Assembly: GCF_021155775.2 (NCBI RefSeq)
Contig: NC_060234.1
Location: 5,838,283 to 5,902,282, forward strand
Direction: 5' to 3'
DNA length: 64,000 bases
Origin: Neodiprion pinetum
Lineage: Eukaryota; Arthropoda; Insecta; Hymenoptera; Diprionidae
How positions within the stretch are numbered: the stretch's first letter is position 1; every line of letters begins with the position of its first letter. Below are positions 1-13,595 of the stretch, in pieces. A model generated the notes under the pieces. It searched no databases, was not told the DNA's origin, and saw only the letters and a program-made list of their open reading frames with translations. A program made the position numbers and the translations under genes.

Positions 1-1137
1 ACATTACGAGATTGTAATTCTTGACGAAACTTCATTAAATTCATTTAATTAATATGCATGTGAAAACAATTCAAAATAATCAGTGTCACATTCTTGTGCA
101 AATAAACGTGAAATAAAATTATGCCAACAAAAGTTGACGGGAAAATAACTCCCTTCAGGCATATTTAGATACAAAGTTTCTAGTTCATTAGCGATGCTTT
201 CGTCACTCAGGCTGAAATTGATTCTTATTAATTATTCTCAAGGATTGTTTTCTTCGGGCAATAATTCCTGACGTTGACAGAGATCCCACTGTAACACGAA
301 AGTGACGTATTCTGAAGACCACTTCGTAACGCTTACATTCCAGATGTAAATATAATTTTGAGAAAAATTTTTCGATACAGTGTTTTAAGTACACTTTAGA
401 AACGTCAGTGCATAAATAAACAGTACTCGAGACTGAAGATTCAGGAAGAAAAATTACCATACTCACTCTGTTACAAATCTTGTGTACCCATAGAGCATAA
501 TGTAAAAACGAGTCACGGAATGAAAACTAGTACAACAAGATAGTCGAAAATATTACCTAATCAGAACTATGCGCCGCAAGTAACCTCTCAACTTTATTAA
601 TACTTGAAACAGTGTGACTCTAAACAACACTTGATGTAACTAATTATGGAAAGAGTTGAGAGCCGTCGTTGAAAGAGTGACTCGATGATCCTTGAAATAA
701 AGTAAAAAAAAGAAAAAGAAAAGTTACTGATTAGTTCAACGATCAGAATTTGAGAATTTATTGACCTTAATAATGAAGTATTTTCAATATCATGGGAAAT
801 CAGTGTACTTTAGAAACGTGAGGAGGACATCACGAGTACCGAACAAAGTTGAGAATGAGCTTGAAAGAGAAAAGCTGCGCGGATAAAGTGTAAAGACGCT
901 AGAATCGGTGATTGACAGAAGTACCAGAATATCCAATATTCGCAGACGCGAAAATCTTATTCGTAGAATTTAAAAGTGTGGATAGTTCAAGTACAGAAAA
1001 TTAAAAACACGGAAACTCGAAATATAGAAAGGGGATCTCTATACGATTCTACGTTATCAAGAGGAATTTCCAAGATTCTACAGTTTGGCATTTTATGTTC
1101 TGACCTTTCTAATCTTTTACTTCTCCAATTTTCGACT
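1..1137. other. AT-rich non-coding stretch, nothing supported
   Basis: The stretch is AT-rich with short poly-A runs. No open frame here has exon-like composition plus splice signals, and no repeat shared with the rest of the window was seen. Confidence 0.5.
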
Positions 1138-1600
1138 TTTGAACATTTTAATCTCTGTATACCGTGACAATTTCTTGAAACTTGAAAATCAACCGCGCAT
1201 GCGCCAAATAATTAAATCTCATTGGTCGGCGAAATCTTTCCGCAGCGATATTCTTGTCCGCGACGCAGGTTGGCCAACCTACGCAAAATGTGTACGTTTG
1301 AATTTTCAAAGAGCATAAGCATTAAATTCCGACCGTTCTTTGAAGAATCAACTTTCCGACCCAATAACAAACGCTTCCGAAACCTTTCCGAGTCACTGCC
1401 TCAATTATTCGAGACTCTAACCTCGAAAATTCGTATCAACTGCATCGCCGCCAGAAACAGTTTGACAGCTGAAAACTCGGGTTGGCCAGCCTGCGCGAAC
1501 AGCCGATAAAACTCGCGCATGCGCGGTCGATTCTCGAGTTTCAAGAGATCGTCTCGGTACATATTAAGTTTTTGTTTCTTGAAAGATTCGACGTTCCGGC
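1138..1600. repeat. Diverged long inverted repeat with GCGCATGCGC arms (family B, copy 1)
   Basis: The left arm (about 1150-1281) and the reverse complement of the right arm (about 1481-1590) share, in order, a TTGAAACT block, the palindrome GCGCATGCGC and a GGCCAACC block, with many point differences. A perfect 14-bp palindrome (AGGTTGGCCAACCT) lies at 1267-1280. The arms face each other across about 200 bp of unrelated DNA. This fits an old non-autonomous DNA transposon or foldback element. A second member is at 59407-59541. No target-site duplication is clear. Confidence 0.6.
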
Positions 1601-3540
1601 CCTTTGATTTCTGATCCTTTTCCATCTCACCCCTACCGAGCTACGCGACTAAAACTCTGAAACAAGAAACAAAGACGGAGTGTCTCGAGCGGTATATTTG
1701 TCTACAATAGAATACCTGAGTCCACCGTGTGAATCCGTTCGAAGGTATAATTTAGCGCGTCCGAACTGGGCGCTGACTCTTGAATGGATAGAAAGAGTGG
1801 CTCTCTCTTGTAAAGAGGGTAGGATGCAACCTGCAGGATCAAGCCTATGGTCCCCGATGGACCCGGCGAGTCTCAATGGGCGGTACTATATTCGTATCGG
1901 ATAAAAAATTCAATTTATCGGCTAGAATTCCCCGCGATAAACCATCCGGCCGTTCCGATGCAGAGTCCGGCGCGTTTATGGGGAATTTTAAACTCGCATA
2001 AGTATTGGACCCCTTGATTAGTCGACCGCTGTCCTTGGTGCCCATTAACTAACGACTATTCTTAACCGGCTCATACGCTCAACTCTCCGCGCATCTCCTA
2101 CGCGGAACGATGTTAAGAAGATTGTTACATCTTCCGTAGGTTGCGGCCGCTAAAGGCAATCTTAAATTGGCATTTCGCTAAGCGATTTACCCTCCCCCAA
2201 CCCCTCCCTTCTTCCCGATGTCTACCCTACAGGTCTGCAACCGCTGTGCAATTATACTACTTTTTGGTGTCTTTCGGTAATTGCTGCTATCTTTCATTTA
2301 TGTACATACCGACTTGTATTTACGGAATTTCATCGATTGGTTAGGACAAAACTATTGCGAAACGAGGATTTGAAAGGTGGAACTCAGGTTGATCGTGTGA
2401 AATATTTGTAAATTGCAAATTTTAACGTTTTCTTACCAAACTTCAGCGGCTGAATGTTGTTTGGCCGAAAATATATACTCGTTATTAAATTTTATATGGA
2501 ATAGTCGTACGTCTAGTATTTGGCAAATTATTGTATTTCCGTAGTAAGTACAAAGATTTCTTCAAAAGTTAATAAAATAGAAAATACTAGAATTACGTAG
2601 AATTATTTCGAATCATTTCAAAATAGTTTCAAGTCTGATAGATTCGTTTAATTTCACTGAAGGACTGACGGCTTATTTTTTTTCCGAAGATTTCATTCCG
2701 TGAAATAATTTTTTTCGCAGTAGTAAAATCAACGCGTATGTTAATCGTCGATCGTGTTCAATATCGGTATGATGTTGTAAAATTGATTACTTAATGATCC
2801 CAACACGAGAAGAAAAAGACGTTGACTATTTTCGAACGAACTCAAAATGTTGTTGCCTTATCATATGGTTGAAATAAATCTTCATTGATTTAGCTGGAAC
2901 TAAATCAACTAAATGAAATCTTCTTTGATTAAAGAAACGCCGACTACCTGAAGGATGAAAAGATTTTGAATCAATCTCTTTGTAAAGAAAATCTCTAAAT
3001 AGGAAGTTTGCCACGATCCTCGTTTTAATGTTACGAAATTTCGACGTAAGGTTTTTACACACTGTACGAATGCGGGTAGCTGCTATATACGGATTTGAAC
3101 AGCGTCAAAGAGGAAAGATTAATTTGTTTCGACGCGCCGACTTACGTCAGTCCTCGAGGATTATTGTACCGATCCGTAATGGATCACGGTACACGTTTGG
3201 TTATCTAGACCGCTTCGCCCGGCCGATAGTGATTCATGGTATACAGATCTCGACTGGCGTGACATTGATCCGAAAAGGTGTGATCTTGATCGGGATCCAT
3301 TTAATAATTCTACCTGTTGACATCATCGGCTGAATCGTAAACCAGTTCGAGATGTATCCTAGATGTAAGCCGTTTATTCATGGTGAACAGTATAATACCC
3401 ACACGTACGTATCGCAGCTCCGTTTACAGATTGACAATTTCCCCTAAATCTGGAACAACGATTTTTACTATTTTTTATTTTAATTTTATTTCCTCGATCC
3501 AAAGAGCACGGCAAATGATTGAAAACACGGAGGACTAGGC

Positions 3541-3541
<1 letters not shown>
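1601..3541. other. Non-coding stretch, nothing supported
   Basis: The part at 1640-2140 is moderately CpG-rich; the rest is AT-rich. Open frames of up to about 100 codons on both strands overlap each other, and none resembles a known family. No tRNA or rRNA structure was recognised. Confidence 0.45.
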
Positions 3542-3571
<30 letters not shown>

Positions 3572-3582
3572 AAGAAGAAGAA
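3542..3582. repeat. (AAG)n microsatellite
   Basis: About 13-14 uninterrupted AAG units. Read on the minus strand they give a leucine run in a fortuitous open frame. Confidence 0.95.
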
Positions 3583-6140
3583 TAGGAAGGAGAAGAAGAT
3601 AGAGAAGGAAGTAAAATTGTGTATTCAAAGCGTGTGTGAATACACGTTGAAAAACAAACAACTTGAGCATGAGCTGCATCAACTGACGTGGATCTCAAGA
3701 GCATAGATCAAGCCGGACAATAAAACTCGTATTTCATACAACCTGACGTGTAATAGTTGGCCAGGAGTGATTATATGTAGGTGCACCTCGATCGTGAATA
3801 GAGTGATTAGTGATTAGACGGGGATAATTGGGTAGGAAATTCTTCCAGCATCTTGAAGATATTTAATCACGATATCGAAAGAAGGATCGCGGGTTGTTGA
3901 GCAACTTTGACGAGTCCGAGCTTATACCTTCATGCCCATAGAAGCTGCAACTCGATACGCTGATGCGAGTTCTTTCCGCGGGTGTGTAAATAATCGTAAA
4001 TTGTTGCAGATTTAATCATCTACGTGTTTTGAAAGGTCACACCTTGCCTGCCAAGTCGCATCTGCACCGTACCCCGGGAACTATATTAATACAGAATGAC
4101 GATGTCCTTTTACGCTTCTGCTTCTTCCTGTTATTTATACTTGCACTACCTGCCGCAGACTCCGTTTATACGGAGCCAGAAGTGATAGATCGCGACTACA
4201 AAAGCTTTAACGCGACAGCAAACAATTACGGAATAACAAATGATTCTGTGCTTGTAGTGTATATACGCATATGAAGCCTGAAAACAGGTTTCATCCTCGG
4301 TCAAATCAGGAGTGCCAGATCCAGTCGGACTGTGCAGCATTATCGCTGATTAGTTCTGTACCAGCATGAAATCCTGCTCTGAAACCGAGATTACAGACTT
4401 GCACCGAAGCTTCTCTCTTGGCACATGTCACACACTTGACGAAGTGTTTCTGAAGGACCACGTGGCTTCTCTTGGATAAATTTTCTCAAGCGGCTCAGAC
4501 ACCATCTCAAGTACAATCGGTATCCCGATGTTGTCTCTCGGGGAATTATATAAGACGTGTACGTTACGCGGTCGGAGTAGAATGATTCAATTTGGAAGGA
4601 AAGAAGGTGTTGCGAAAGGGGCTAAGGCATCTGTTATACGTTCCGTGAATGGACAAGGAGGACACGGAATTTAGCCCGAAATAATATTGTCGTTGAATAT
4701 TTGAAAGCTCCTTATGACCACTGGTTCTAAGTGGCCAGATCTCACGTATGAAAATGTTTTTACTCTAAGATCACAACTGCAAAGACCGACTACCATGACA
4801 GTCCAACCAGTGGAGAAGAGATCTTCTAGAAGAGCAGCAAGACTTTTCCTTCGAGATGAATATACGTGGAAATGTAGCGAAGATACTATGGAAAATTACA
4901 AATTATAGTTCGCTCATTGGAATATAATAATTTTGCTGTAACATTTTGACATCGCGTGCAGCGCTGGTCATGGTTCATGAAGAATACATACATCGAGCAA
5001 AACAGATTCCACCTTGCTTATTTTTTTAGAATACTCGTTCGTCCATGTCCTAAATCCTTGATTGGAAATTCCTGAACTTTTCCCCACCTGTTTTTTTCTG
5101 CTGGATAAAAATTTTCCGACCAACACCGTGTCTTTTATATGAATATACTGAGAACTGAGGATGATGTAAAAAAACAAACGAACTTGAATGCAAGTCCGTG
5201 TGATTTACAGGTCTGTTGGAAAAAAAAAGAGATAGAGAGAGGAGCCGGGATGTTCGCGTCCTTGGTTGTCGCTAATCTCATCTCCGTATTACACACCGCA
5301 TGCATCTGAATAGAATTGATATAATATGCGAGGTGAGAAGGCGTCGTCGTTTGCACGTGCGAGTTTATGAAGTACACCTAGCATGAACGGCGTATCACAA
5401 ATCAATGAAACGTAATTAAAATTAATTCCATAGCCACGTCATGCGGATACCTGCATTCGTGTAATGGATATGCTGCGTAGTTATTCCCACTAATTCCCAC
5501 CATAAACACAATCCAAATCATCATGGGCTACGCTCTCCGTTCCGTTGTCTTAAGTACAGTGTCAAATGCATGTAATGTGACATTGTATTCGAGAACGAAA
5601 CGTCAGCCGGAAAAAGAACCTCATGAATTTTCGTCGGTTGAATTCTTGCAGACAATTTTATACCGATGACTAAATCATATCCAATAATTACCAGCCTTCG
5701 AGATGGCTCATGAATCAACCACGAAAAGAAAGGACGGCCTGGGTCCATCAGCCACATATCCGTATACGCATTAGCTTGGATCGTAAACCAGGTATTAAGC
5801 GATTGTCGCGATTGGCTCATGTCGTTGTTTCAATCCCTTGCATAACCACGACTCCATTAGTCATGGAATTGATTAAACTCACGCTTCTCGAAGCCCGGTT
5901 ATCGGTCTTCAACGATCGCACGATACGCGCCGATTTCGTTGATCTTTGAGAGAACCGTAAGTCCCAGTCAGCATAACCCAATGCTTGTACTTCCAACGAA
6001 CTATCCGTAATGATGAAACATGATTATGTTTGTCAACAACACTTAAAATTACCATTATCTTTTACTTTTGACCAGGAATCCTTTTACTCGGGAGCTTTCT
6101 ACACGTACTTCCATAGATTTGATACATAGCAATTTACGTT
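3583..6140. other. Non-coding stretch with one weak secreted-peptide exon candidate
   Basis: No recognisable gene. A frame at about 4093-4274 on the plus strand follows an AG acceptor-like site and begins with a hydrophobic stretch like a signal peptide, but it has no in-frame ATG of its own. A TATA-like TATATAAG lies near 4548. Neither is strong enough to annotate as a gene. Confidence 0.35.
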
Positions 6141-6164
6141 ATCATCATCATCATCATCATCATC
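6141..6164. repeat. (ATC)n microsatellite
   Basis: Eight consecutive ATC units on the plus strand. Confidence 0.95.
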
Positions 6165-7516
6165 GTTAACGTGCTGTCTACGATTCGGACAATCTATCCA
6201 GGAAGCAGATGCGAGATATTGTGAACAGGGTTATAGGCAGTTACTTCTGGGGTGGGGTGCGAAAATTCTTCCCTTCAACTAAGGGCAGCCAATGGTGCAA
6301 CACTGCGGCCAGATGTTCCGGGTGTCTGCGACAAAGAGAAATTGTAATCCCCACCCAAGATGGCGCCGACATATTCTTCCCCTTTCCGGGTAAAAATGAA
6401 ACTATTCAGTGAATCGTATAATAATATTTTTTTATTTGCTCATTTATGAGTTGATTAGTGTACCGACGTGCCTAAAAAACCTTTTTAACCTACCCGGAGT
6501 AGTAAAAATTAAAAGCATCAAGGCCCGACATTTTTTCCCGTTGCTTCAGATCGCAACAAATATTTCTCAACAGTTCGTCATCAGCATCTATGATTTAAAT
6601 CTGGCCTGATACTCGGATCAGGTTCTAATTAATTCTGAATTTTTAAAAAAATCACTTTTAAACAGTTCCGGACGCCGATCATACTGTGAAAGATAAAAAA
6701 AAAAAGTATCCACAGACTTCCCGAAGTTGTCAGAGAGTATCGACGGAGGGATAAAAAACGCGAGAGGAATGAAAAGAGCAGGAATAATGGGAGAAAAAAA
6801 TGTGTAAAGAACACATTCGAGATGCCGAGAACGTGAATGGACGGTAGAATGGGGAATAATAAGAGCTGAAGGAGATCGTCGTTGCCGGGGCAATTTATCA
6901 ATAAGTATCTCAGCGGACGTGGACCACTCGTTCCCTCCTCTTTACTGACCGTCCAGAGTCCCTCAGAGACGAGGGCCGGTTGACCGTTGAATTTATTTCT
7001 GAATACTCGAGAATTGCTCACTTCTAGTTTTCACAAGGAATTTACTACCGTCGCCGCCATCCGGACCATCCGCGATAGCAAAAATACTGAAAGAAGACTC
7101 GCGCTGCAGGCTGCGCGCAGCACTCGACGCGTCAAAGCGCATTCATCGAAACCAAAACACGTCCATTGAAGCAAAACGGTCCATTCAACGAGCTCAATAG
7201 GGTCAGCACAGCGCTGAAAGAACCTGCTTGACCAATATACTGACCCTGGACTAGATCAGAGATAAATTTTCCTCCACCATTGTCAAAACTCTTCAGAATT
7301 ATGTATCACAATGTGGTTTGTACTGGTTTTCAGGATAAATCAAAGCATCAAGCACTTGTTCGGTCCTTTCCACCCTCGCTCTTGAAATATTCGTTTGATC
7401 TCCCGTGTTTTGACTCGAGCTGCAATATCGGCGATAATTGGCGAGCGAGACGGTGCGACAGGCACTAAAGATTTGGTGTCGGACATCTTTGAATTCTGCT
7501 GACTGAGTCCAACTTG
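6165..7516. other. Non-coding stretch, nothing supported
   Basis: Mixed-composition DNA with overlapping short open frames on both strands (longest about 130 codons, minus strand, 6629-7021). None shows a known motif or paired splice signals. Confidence 0.45.
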
Positions 7517-7830
7517 TAATTACGCACTGAATGAACTCGCTTGACTTCTTCGTTACAGTCAAAACGACCAACTATAGATATTTTCAAAGTTGACTTTGAG
7601 AAGATCGACTTTCCGAATGTCAAAGCTTGAAATTTGAATTTTACACAAGGAGTCTAACCTGCAACAAAAATGTCTAATTGCACACTAAATGAGCTATCTT
7701 CACTTCTCGATGACAGTCAATACGATCAATTACAGATATCTAACGTGTATAAAAAGTTGTATTTGGCTCAAATTGCCTTCCGGAATATGAATTCCGAAAG
7801 TAAAATTACTCAAGAGTGATTTTAATTCTG
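7517..7830. repeat. Diverged tandem duplication, unit about 158 bp
   Basis: The segments starting near 7517 and 7675 align in direct orientation over roughly 70 bp. Shared blocks include a TAATT.C.CACT.AATGA core and a later CAGATAT or TAGATAT block. The units have diverged by many substitutions, so this is an old local duplication with no evident coding content. Confidence 0.5.
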
Positions 7831-10800
7831 ACAAACATGAAACAGAACCGAGTGTTTCAACTGATAACATGGACAAAAGAACATCGTTAGCATGTTTTCG
7901 AACTTCGTGGGTACCTAAAACGAAACTTTGAGAGTTGGGGGATTGAAAGCCCTTCCAACTCGGCACGGTCTGCTGCCCGGACTGTATTCAGCGTTGAATT
8001 GACAAACCGACCTTCCTGCAGTGCTGATGCTCAAGAGAGGCATTGAGAGGTAGTTGGACCCCCGTCCAGGGTTGTCTGGCACAGGCTATTCATCACGACC
8101 TTGTTAATTTGTTGTTAGGAATCGAAGAGCTAGAGCCGACTACCGTCGCGTCTTCACGTAAGCTGCTAGTAGTTTAATATAAAGGCCGTTTAAGTGTGCG
8201 GCAGCCTGGAGAAGAGCCAGTACACAACAGAAGTCTACCTCTCTGGTGTACTCGGTGAACACACGTCTAAGCGATGCGTAAGTTTGTACGGAAAACGCAT
8301 ACATTCGTGCGTCCATAGAGGCGAGAGATACAGATTATATCTGATTGTGATGAAGCGAGCGATTAATCAGTCGCGGACGAACAGATCCATGCCCTTCAAG
8401 ACTTCAATATGCAATCAACGGGTGCATGTATACATTCTCGTACGTGGTAGATGGTAAGAAAACGGCGAATCTTCTAGTTAATAGACAAATGGATTCCTTC
8501 TATCGAATTCTAACCCGTACCAACCTTCACGAAACCCGCCAAGGACGGTTCGTAGAGGTGAGATTGTTCGATGAACGCGTAATACCGGATCATTCGATCC
8601 TAACGAATGGAGTTCGTTTTGATAACCTTTGCTTCGATCACTATCGTCGTTCTTTACATTTGATTTAATATCAACTTGGGCGTGAGAATAGTTAGAACGG
8701 AATAAAGTTACGGAAGTTCGCTCTAGCCGCAATCACTTGCGATGCAGAGAATAAGATAAAAAAGACACTGGTACCAGAAGTTCGTGAGAATGCGATATGG
8801 GAAAGTATTCCTTCGCTCATCTCGAGTTGAAAAACCTGGTCACATCTGTCTTCCAACCGAATAAATACGAACCACCACATTGTATACCGTTGGGTACACG
8901 GCGATCGCGTAACGATTAATAAGCGAGCTGATGGTGTTGATCTCATTAAGCGTAACCGAACAAACGGGAAATCCATACAATGAAAGGATTGCGAATGAAA
9001 AAGAAAAAAAGAAAAACGTTGTTCTTAATCTGACGGAGGACATAAATTGGCGGGAACGAGTCTGTTCTCCTCCGTGTATGCAGAGGGTTACTTTCTACAA
9101 AATGCCGAACCGCGACTAAGAGGATTTGCCAGATGTTCTCTTCCGCGCAGCTTTGCGGTTCGCGTCGTTCGCGACGAGGTGAAAATAAAAAATGGGCAAA
9201 ATTGAATCTCGCGATTGAATTGAACGCTAATTCCGAGTCTTAACGGCGACCAGCACTGCGACCGATCGGCGGTGAATAAATCGGCGAGAGTGTGCAGCGG
9301 AGAAAAAGAGAGAGGAGTCCTGGCCGATCGTGGTACCGCATTACATATCTTGCCCCCGACCAACGAGTCTCATCGCCTCGTCAGAGCGATCCGCACTGTG
9401 CACAAGCTGCACCGCGGTGGCAAGATCTTGTGCACGAATTACCGACGGACGGTAAAGAGGGCAGAGTGCATCGCGGTCGCCGGCAATATGGCGCCTGTTC
9501 TAAATTCAAAACAAGCATCGCTACTTAGCATATACATATCCGTACCTGAGCCTGACCGGCACGCTATGACATTCGCAATTCAAATTCAACATATCTATTA
9601 CCATTTTAATTTGAGGGGAATTGCGCTCCTTTGGTTCATGCATCTCGCGTTTGTGTTCTGGTCTCAACTTAACCTGACCCGACCTGATCTCGACCCACGA
9701 TACGTATCCGCGTATAATTTATCCGCTCGATTCCGCGGTACGAGTTCCGATTCGATTTCCCGGTTATTTTTCCCTCCGCGTTTATATCAAACACGAGACC
9801 GAACCTCCGGCGGTGTCTCGGACAGATTTGAACACCTGAGGATAATTTAACGTAGGGGAAAACGAAGGGGCCAAACTTTACGGTGCAACGGTCGTAATAA
9901 CGGGAAACGAAAGCGCGGGTGCAGACGCCTCGGCGCTAAGCGGCGTAACTAATTTCCAGGTTTCGCCTGGAAAAAAGTGACGGCAAAAAACGGCACAATG
10001 AGAAACGGAACCGTATCAGAACCGGCGCGACATGTGTCACGTTTTTTTTTTTACTCCCGCTTGATCACGGTGCCCTGTGTACTAAATTGGGCGTAATCTA
10101 CCCTCGGGGAATTTTTAATACGAGCTTTGCAGTGCGGCAAGAAAAAGGGTTGAATCATGCGACCGCCGGTGCTTCCGGAGGATCGAAAATTTCCCGATTC
10201 AGGGAGGTGGACATAATGAGAGCACACGATACGGCTGAAGAGGAGTTCTTCGAGGCGTTGGATTTCCACGTCCTACTCGTTTGACTGATTTAAAAAATCC
10301 GTTGTTTGCTTAGGATCGTCCATCTAGAAAATACGCCTCAAAGTGACGCGTTGGACAGTTGAAATGTCGAGAAAAGGTCCGAGGCTGGAGAGGCGGGACT
10401 TACTGCGCAGCCTCTTCTTAACCCAAGAAGCCCGTTTTTGACAGAAATAGATTTTATTTACACGGGACGAGCTCACCTTATACATACACTTACGCCTCTG
10501 CTTCACAGCAATAGCGCACCACCTCTCTTACCGGGAACCATATCCTAATTGGCTGAGCCTCGACCGACGGCCAATTTTGAGAAACAATTTTTAACTCCCT
10601 GTGTCCAGCCTGACAAAAGTTGGACAGCTTAAGCTCCTTTGGGAGGGCCTAAAAAGGTCGGCAATGCAGCTACCTGTCGCCACCGATACTGCGGTCCTTT
10701 ATTTTCCGTGCCCTCTACCTGCTGACGTGTCCTGCGAATAATTGAACAGGGAATCAAGGAGTTAGCAAAGAATGGTTTACCTCAAGTGACCTGATCTCAG

Positions 10801-13566
10801 TATCTCAGGATTGAACCCTCCGTGATTGAATTTCCGATCCAGAAGTGAATAATTCTTCCGGTAAAAGTCGGGCTGACCAAATTTCGACTCCTAAATCAGC
10901 CTGAAGTTATTGTGCAGCCTGCAGAGTTTTTCTCCGAGAGCATGTCACGAATAGTGAAATTTCCTGCTCCAAAGACGACGAAGGTTGGTACTAATACAGC
11001 AGGAGACCAGATCCGTCCGCGATCTCCGGGACGCGTCATGTAGCTCCAGTGCAGTCGGTGGGCCCCGTGTGTGGAGCGTTGTTCACGATCAATAGATCGC
11101 TGTACGTGAATCAGTGATCCGCTGATCTAGCAGCGGGATATCATGTCCCGATCATTTGTTCTACGAGACTGTGTATACACGTATATACGCATGCGGCGTG
11201 TATCCAGGCATTCCCGTTTCGTCCTGGACTTATACGACGATGGCCTACGCGACGTACGGTGACTTGGTACCATTTCAAATCCGTGAGAAATAACGATATT
11301 TCTTCACACACGCGCGGTTTCCGATCGTTCCGGCGCGTCAAGTATAAGACTCGCGACTTATATACCGCATGAACAATGCTGCGTGACTTTGTGCGAGTTC
11401 GGTCGTCTCTTGTACCGATATTCATCCATCGAGCCATTATTACACAATCGTCTCCACCACCGCACACTCCTCAAGCCGTATGACCCACACAACGAAACTC
11501 GGTGATCGCGCGGGATGCTGCAGCTGTTGTTCGCTGATATAAAAAGATCTGCTGATTCAGCACCGGAGCAATACATGTATACCGGTATCCGTACAATGTA
11601 GCAGGGATCAACCCGCAGCAAAACATGGAAAGAAAAAAGTCCGGCCTGTGATTGATCGTCGAGGGGGCGGTCCTCGATCCAGATCCACGTCTCGAAATCA
11701 TCTCTTATGTCACCGAGTCCCCGATTTCCCTTAGAGGATACCAGATCGTAAAATAAATTTATACTCGTTTCCTTCGACAAGGTAAACTAAGGCACGATTT
11801 TATTCCTCCACTTATGAAAGTCGATCTTATATCGACTTTGGACGCTCTTGTGAGTCGCCAAATGATCCTGAATTGTAGATTATCTGTAATAAATCAATTG
11901 TTCCGAAGGACAACGTCATCAGAATTTCCTCGATACTACATCCAGTCGTCCCCGAGATCCCAGTCGCACGTTCACTCAACCGCTGTCTCTTTGCACCAAA
12001 GTAACGGACGAAACGAAGAACGCGATCAAGAACTGTGAAAAGATCATGTGTCGTAGGGTGGTCAAAGCGTGCGAACCCTTACACGCCTATTTGCTTGAAT
12101 TTGAGTACTTCGAATTGGGTTGAATAAGGACCTCTATACGACTTTCGAATAAACTGGAATCAAGTCGTCGAAGACATTGAACACTTGGAAGTATTCCTTG
12201 TCCCAGGAAAGCTTTCAGAGAACGTTTAGCACTTCGTTCGTAACGCTGTTGCAGGTATAATTTCGTTTCGTTATTGTTGGTCGTAAAATTTTAGCGACCT
12301 TTTTTTATTCCACGGATATTTCGGCTGTTTATTTTTCTGTTTTTCGTTTTCTTCAAGTGATAATGATGTATACTCGGTGTATTGAACTTTGTACCAACAA
12401 CACTCCAAGTGGGCATTTCATTTCCAATAACGAGGAACAAAGGACTGCGTATCGCAACATCTGAAACGATATGAGATAGAAGGATAGGAGAAGTTTGCAG
12501 GTCAGATAACGTGGATGCACGGAGTGTTTTCGGAGTGGTAAGGAATCCCGAGTTTTATTGGCCCCCCGATCCATCAATCCGGTGAAAAAGGTGAGCGTCT
12601 TGACGCGCGGCAACGGAGTTGGAGAAAAAGGATCTAAAAAGTATCTCGAGCGACTTTCTCAGTCCTGTGTTTTGTTGCGAGGGTGGGTAGTTTTTTATTT
12701 TTTTTTTTTTTTTTTCTCTTCTAACCTGTCCTCCCGCAGCTTGCCGTCCCACCTGCTGGGAAAACGTTCTTGCCTCAGCCGGTTATTCGCTTCATCAATC
12801 AGGCAAAAATTCCTCCCGCGCCATCCCCGTTCTGTCCCAGCAACCCCCGATCTCTGTATGCTCGCATTGTTGAGGGCGTAGGTGATATTTTATTGACTTT
12901 ATGACGTCATTAATCTGCTCCGGGACACACCCACGACTTCAATCGAGGTGCGACCCGCAGCTATCCCGCAACTTGATCCCATTTATTCTCTTCTCCGAGT
13001 TCTCCTCTGACCTGCGTCGATCTTGTCTTTGACTCGGTGAACTCGTTTCGCACGGAGAAACGGATTTCTTGAATTTCAACAGCGATATTTTTATGAGGTG
13101 AAAGTAAGGAGAACTGTTACCGAACGGTTCATATTTTACTCGGTAAATGAATAAACCGAACTAACTATGAATACGAATCAGTCGACTATTCGTTCGTTCT
13201 TTTTTTGGACACAAGAATATTATAATAGATTCAGCAAATTGGGAGAAATTTTTGTTTCAACTTCATTCGAGTAAAATACGCGCTTCGACTCGATCTCGAT
13301 TCTTGAGTTTGCCTTGGTTGTATCATTCTTCAGTTCACTGAATTTTAATCGGCATTATGATATTACCGGATCGTTAATTTGCCGCGTCTTTATCGCCATT
13401 TTGTAATAGACATTCATACGTCAGAGTTAGACAGTAGAAACGTTTGCGTCAGTCAATCGGTAATACGAGGTGATTATTTTTAGAACGATTAATTTTCTTC
13501 GTGGCCTCGAGGTTTCAGATACCTACATGGACAGAAAGCAAGAAGGAAGGAGATATGCATAGACGG
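7831..13566. other. Mostly non-coding stretch with CpG-rich islands and a weak promoter candidate
   Basis: A TATA-like ATATAAAG at 8177-8184 is followed about 95 bp later by a strong donor-like GTAAGT at 8278. A CpG-rich segment at about 9120-10300 carries a 192-codon open frame (9272-9850, plus) with no recognisable domain. A mixed segment at 11000-11780 holds overlapping frames of up to 140 codons. Poly-T tracts occur near 10040 and 12690. None of these supports a gene call by itself. Confidence 0.35.
8177..8277 (+). promoter_or_regulatory. Weak candidate core promoter and first exon
   Basis: A TATA-like box (ATATAAAG) is followed by about 95 bp of GC-balanced sequence ending at a consensus 5' splice donor, GTAAGT. 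The spacing would suit a short untranslated first exon. There is no recognised downstream coding exon or conserved initiator, so this is only a pattern match. Confidence 0.15.
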
Positions 13567-13595
13567 AAAGAGAGAGAGAGAGAGGGGGGGGGGGG
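13567..13595. repeat. (AG)n microsatellite running into a G12 tract
   Basis: An AG dinucleotide run passes directly into twelve consecutive G residues (13584-13595). It is simple-sequence DNA and could be length-variable. Confidence 0.9.

Noticed and set aside
3374..3682. Leucine-run open frame on the minus strand
   Set aside because: It is produced by the AAG microsatellite at 3542-3582; the remainder has no motif.
9272..9850. 192-codon open frame on the plus strand
   Set aside because: It lies in CpG-rich DNA with few stop codons, has no domain, signal or family resemblance, and its length is about the maximum expected by chance in 64 kb.
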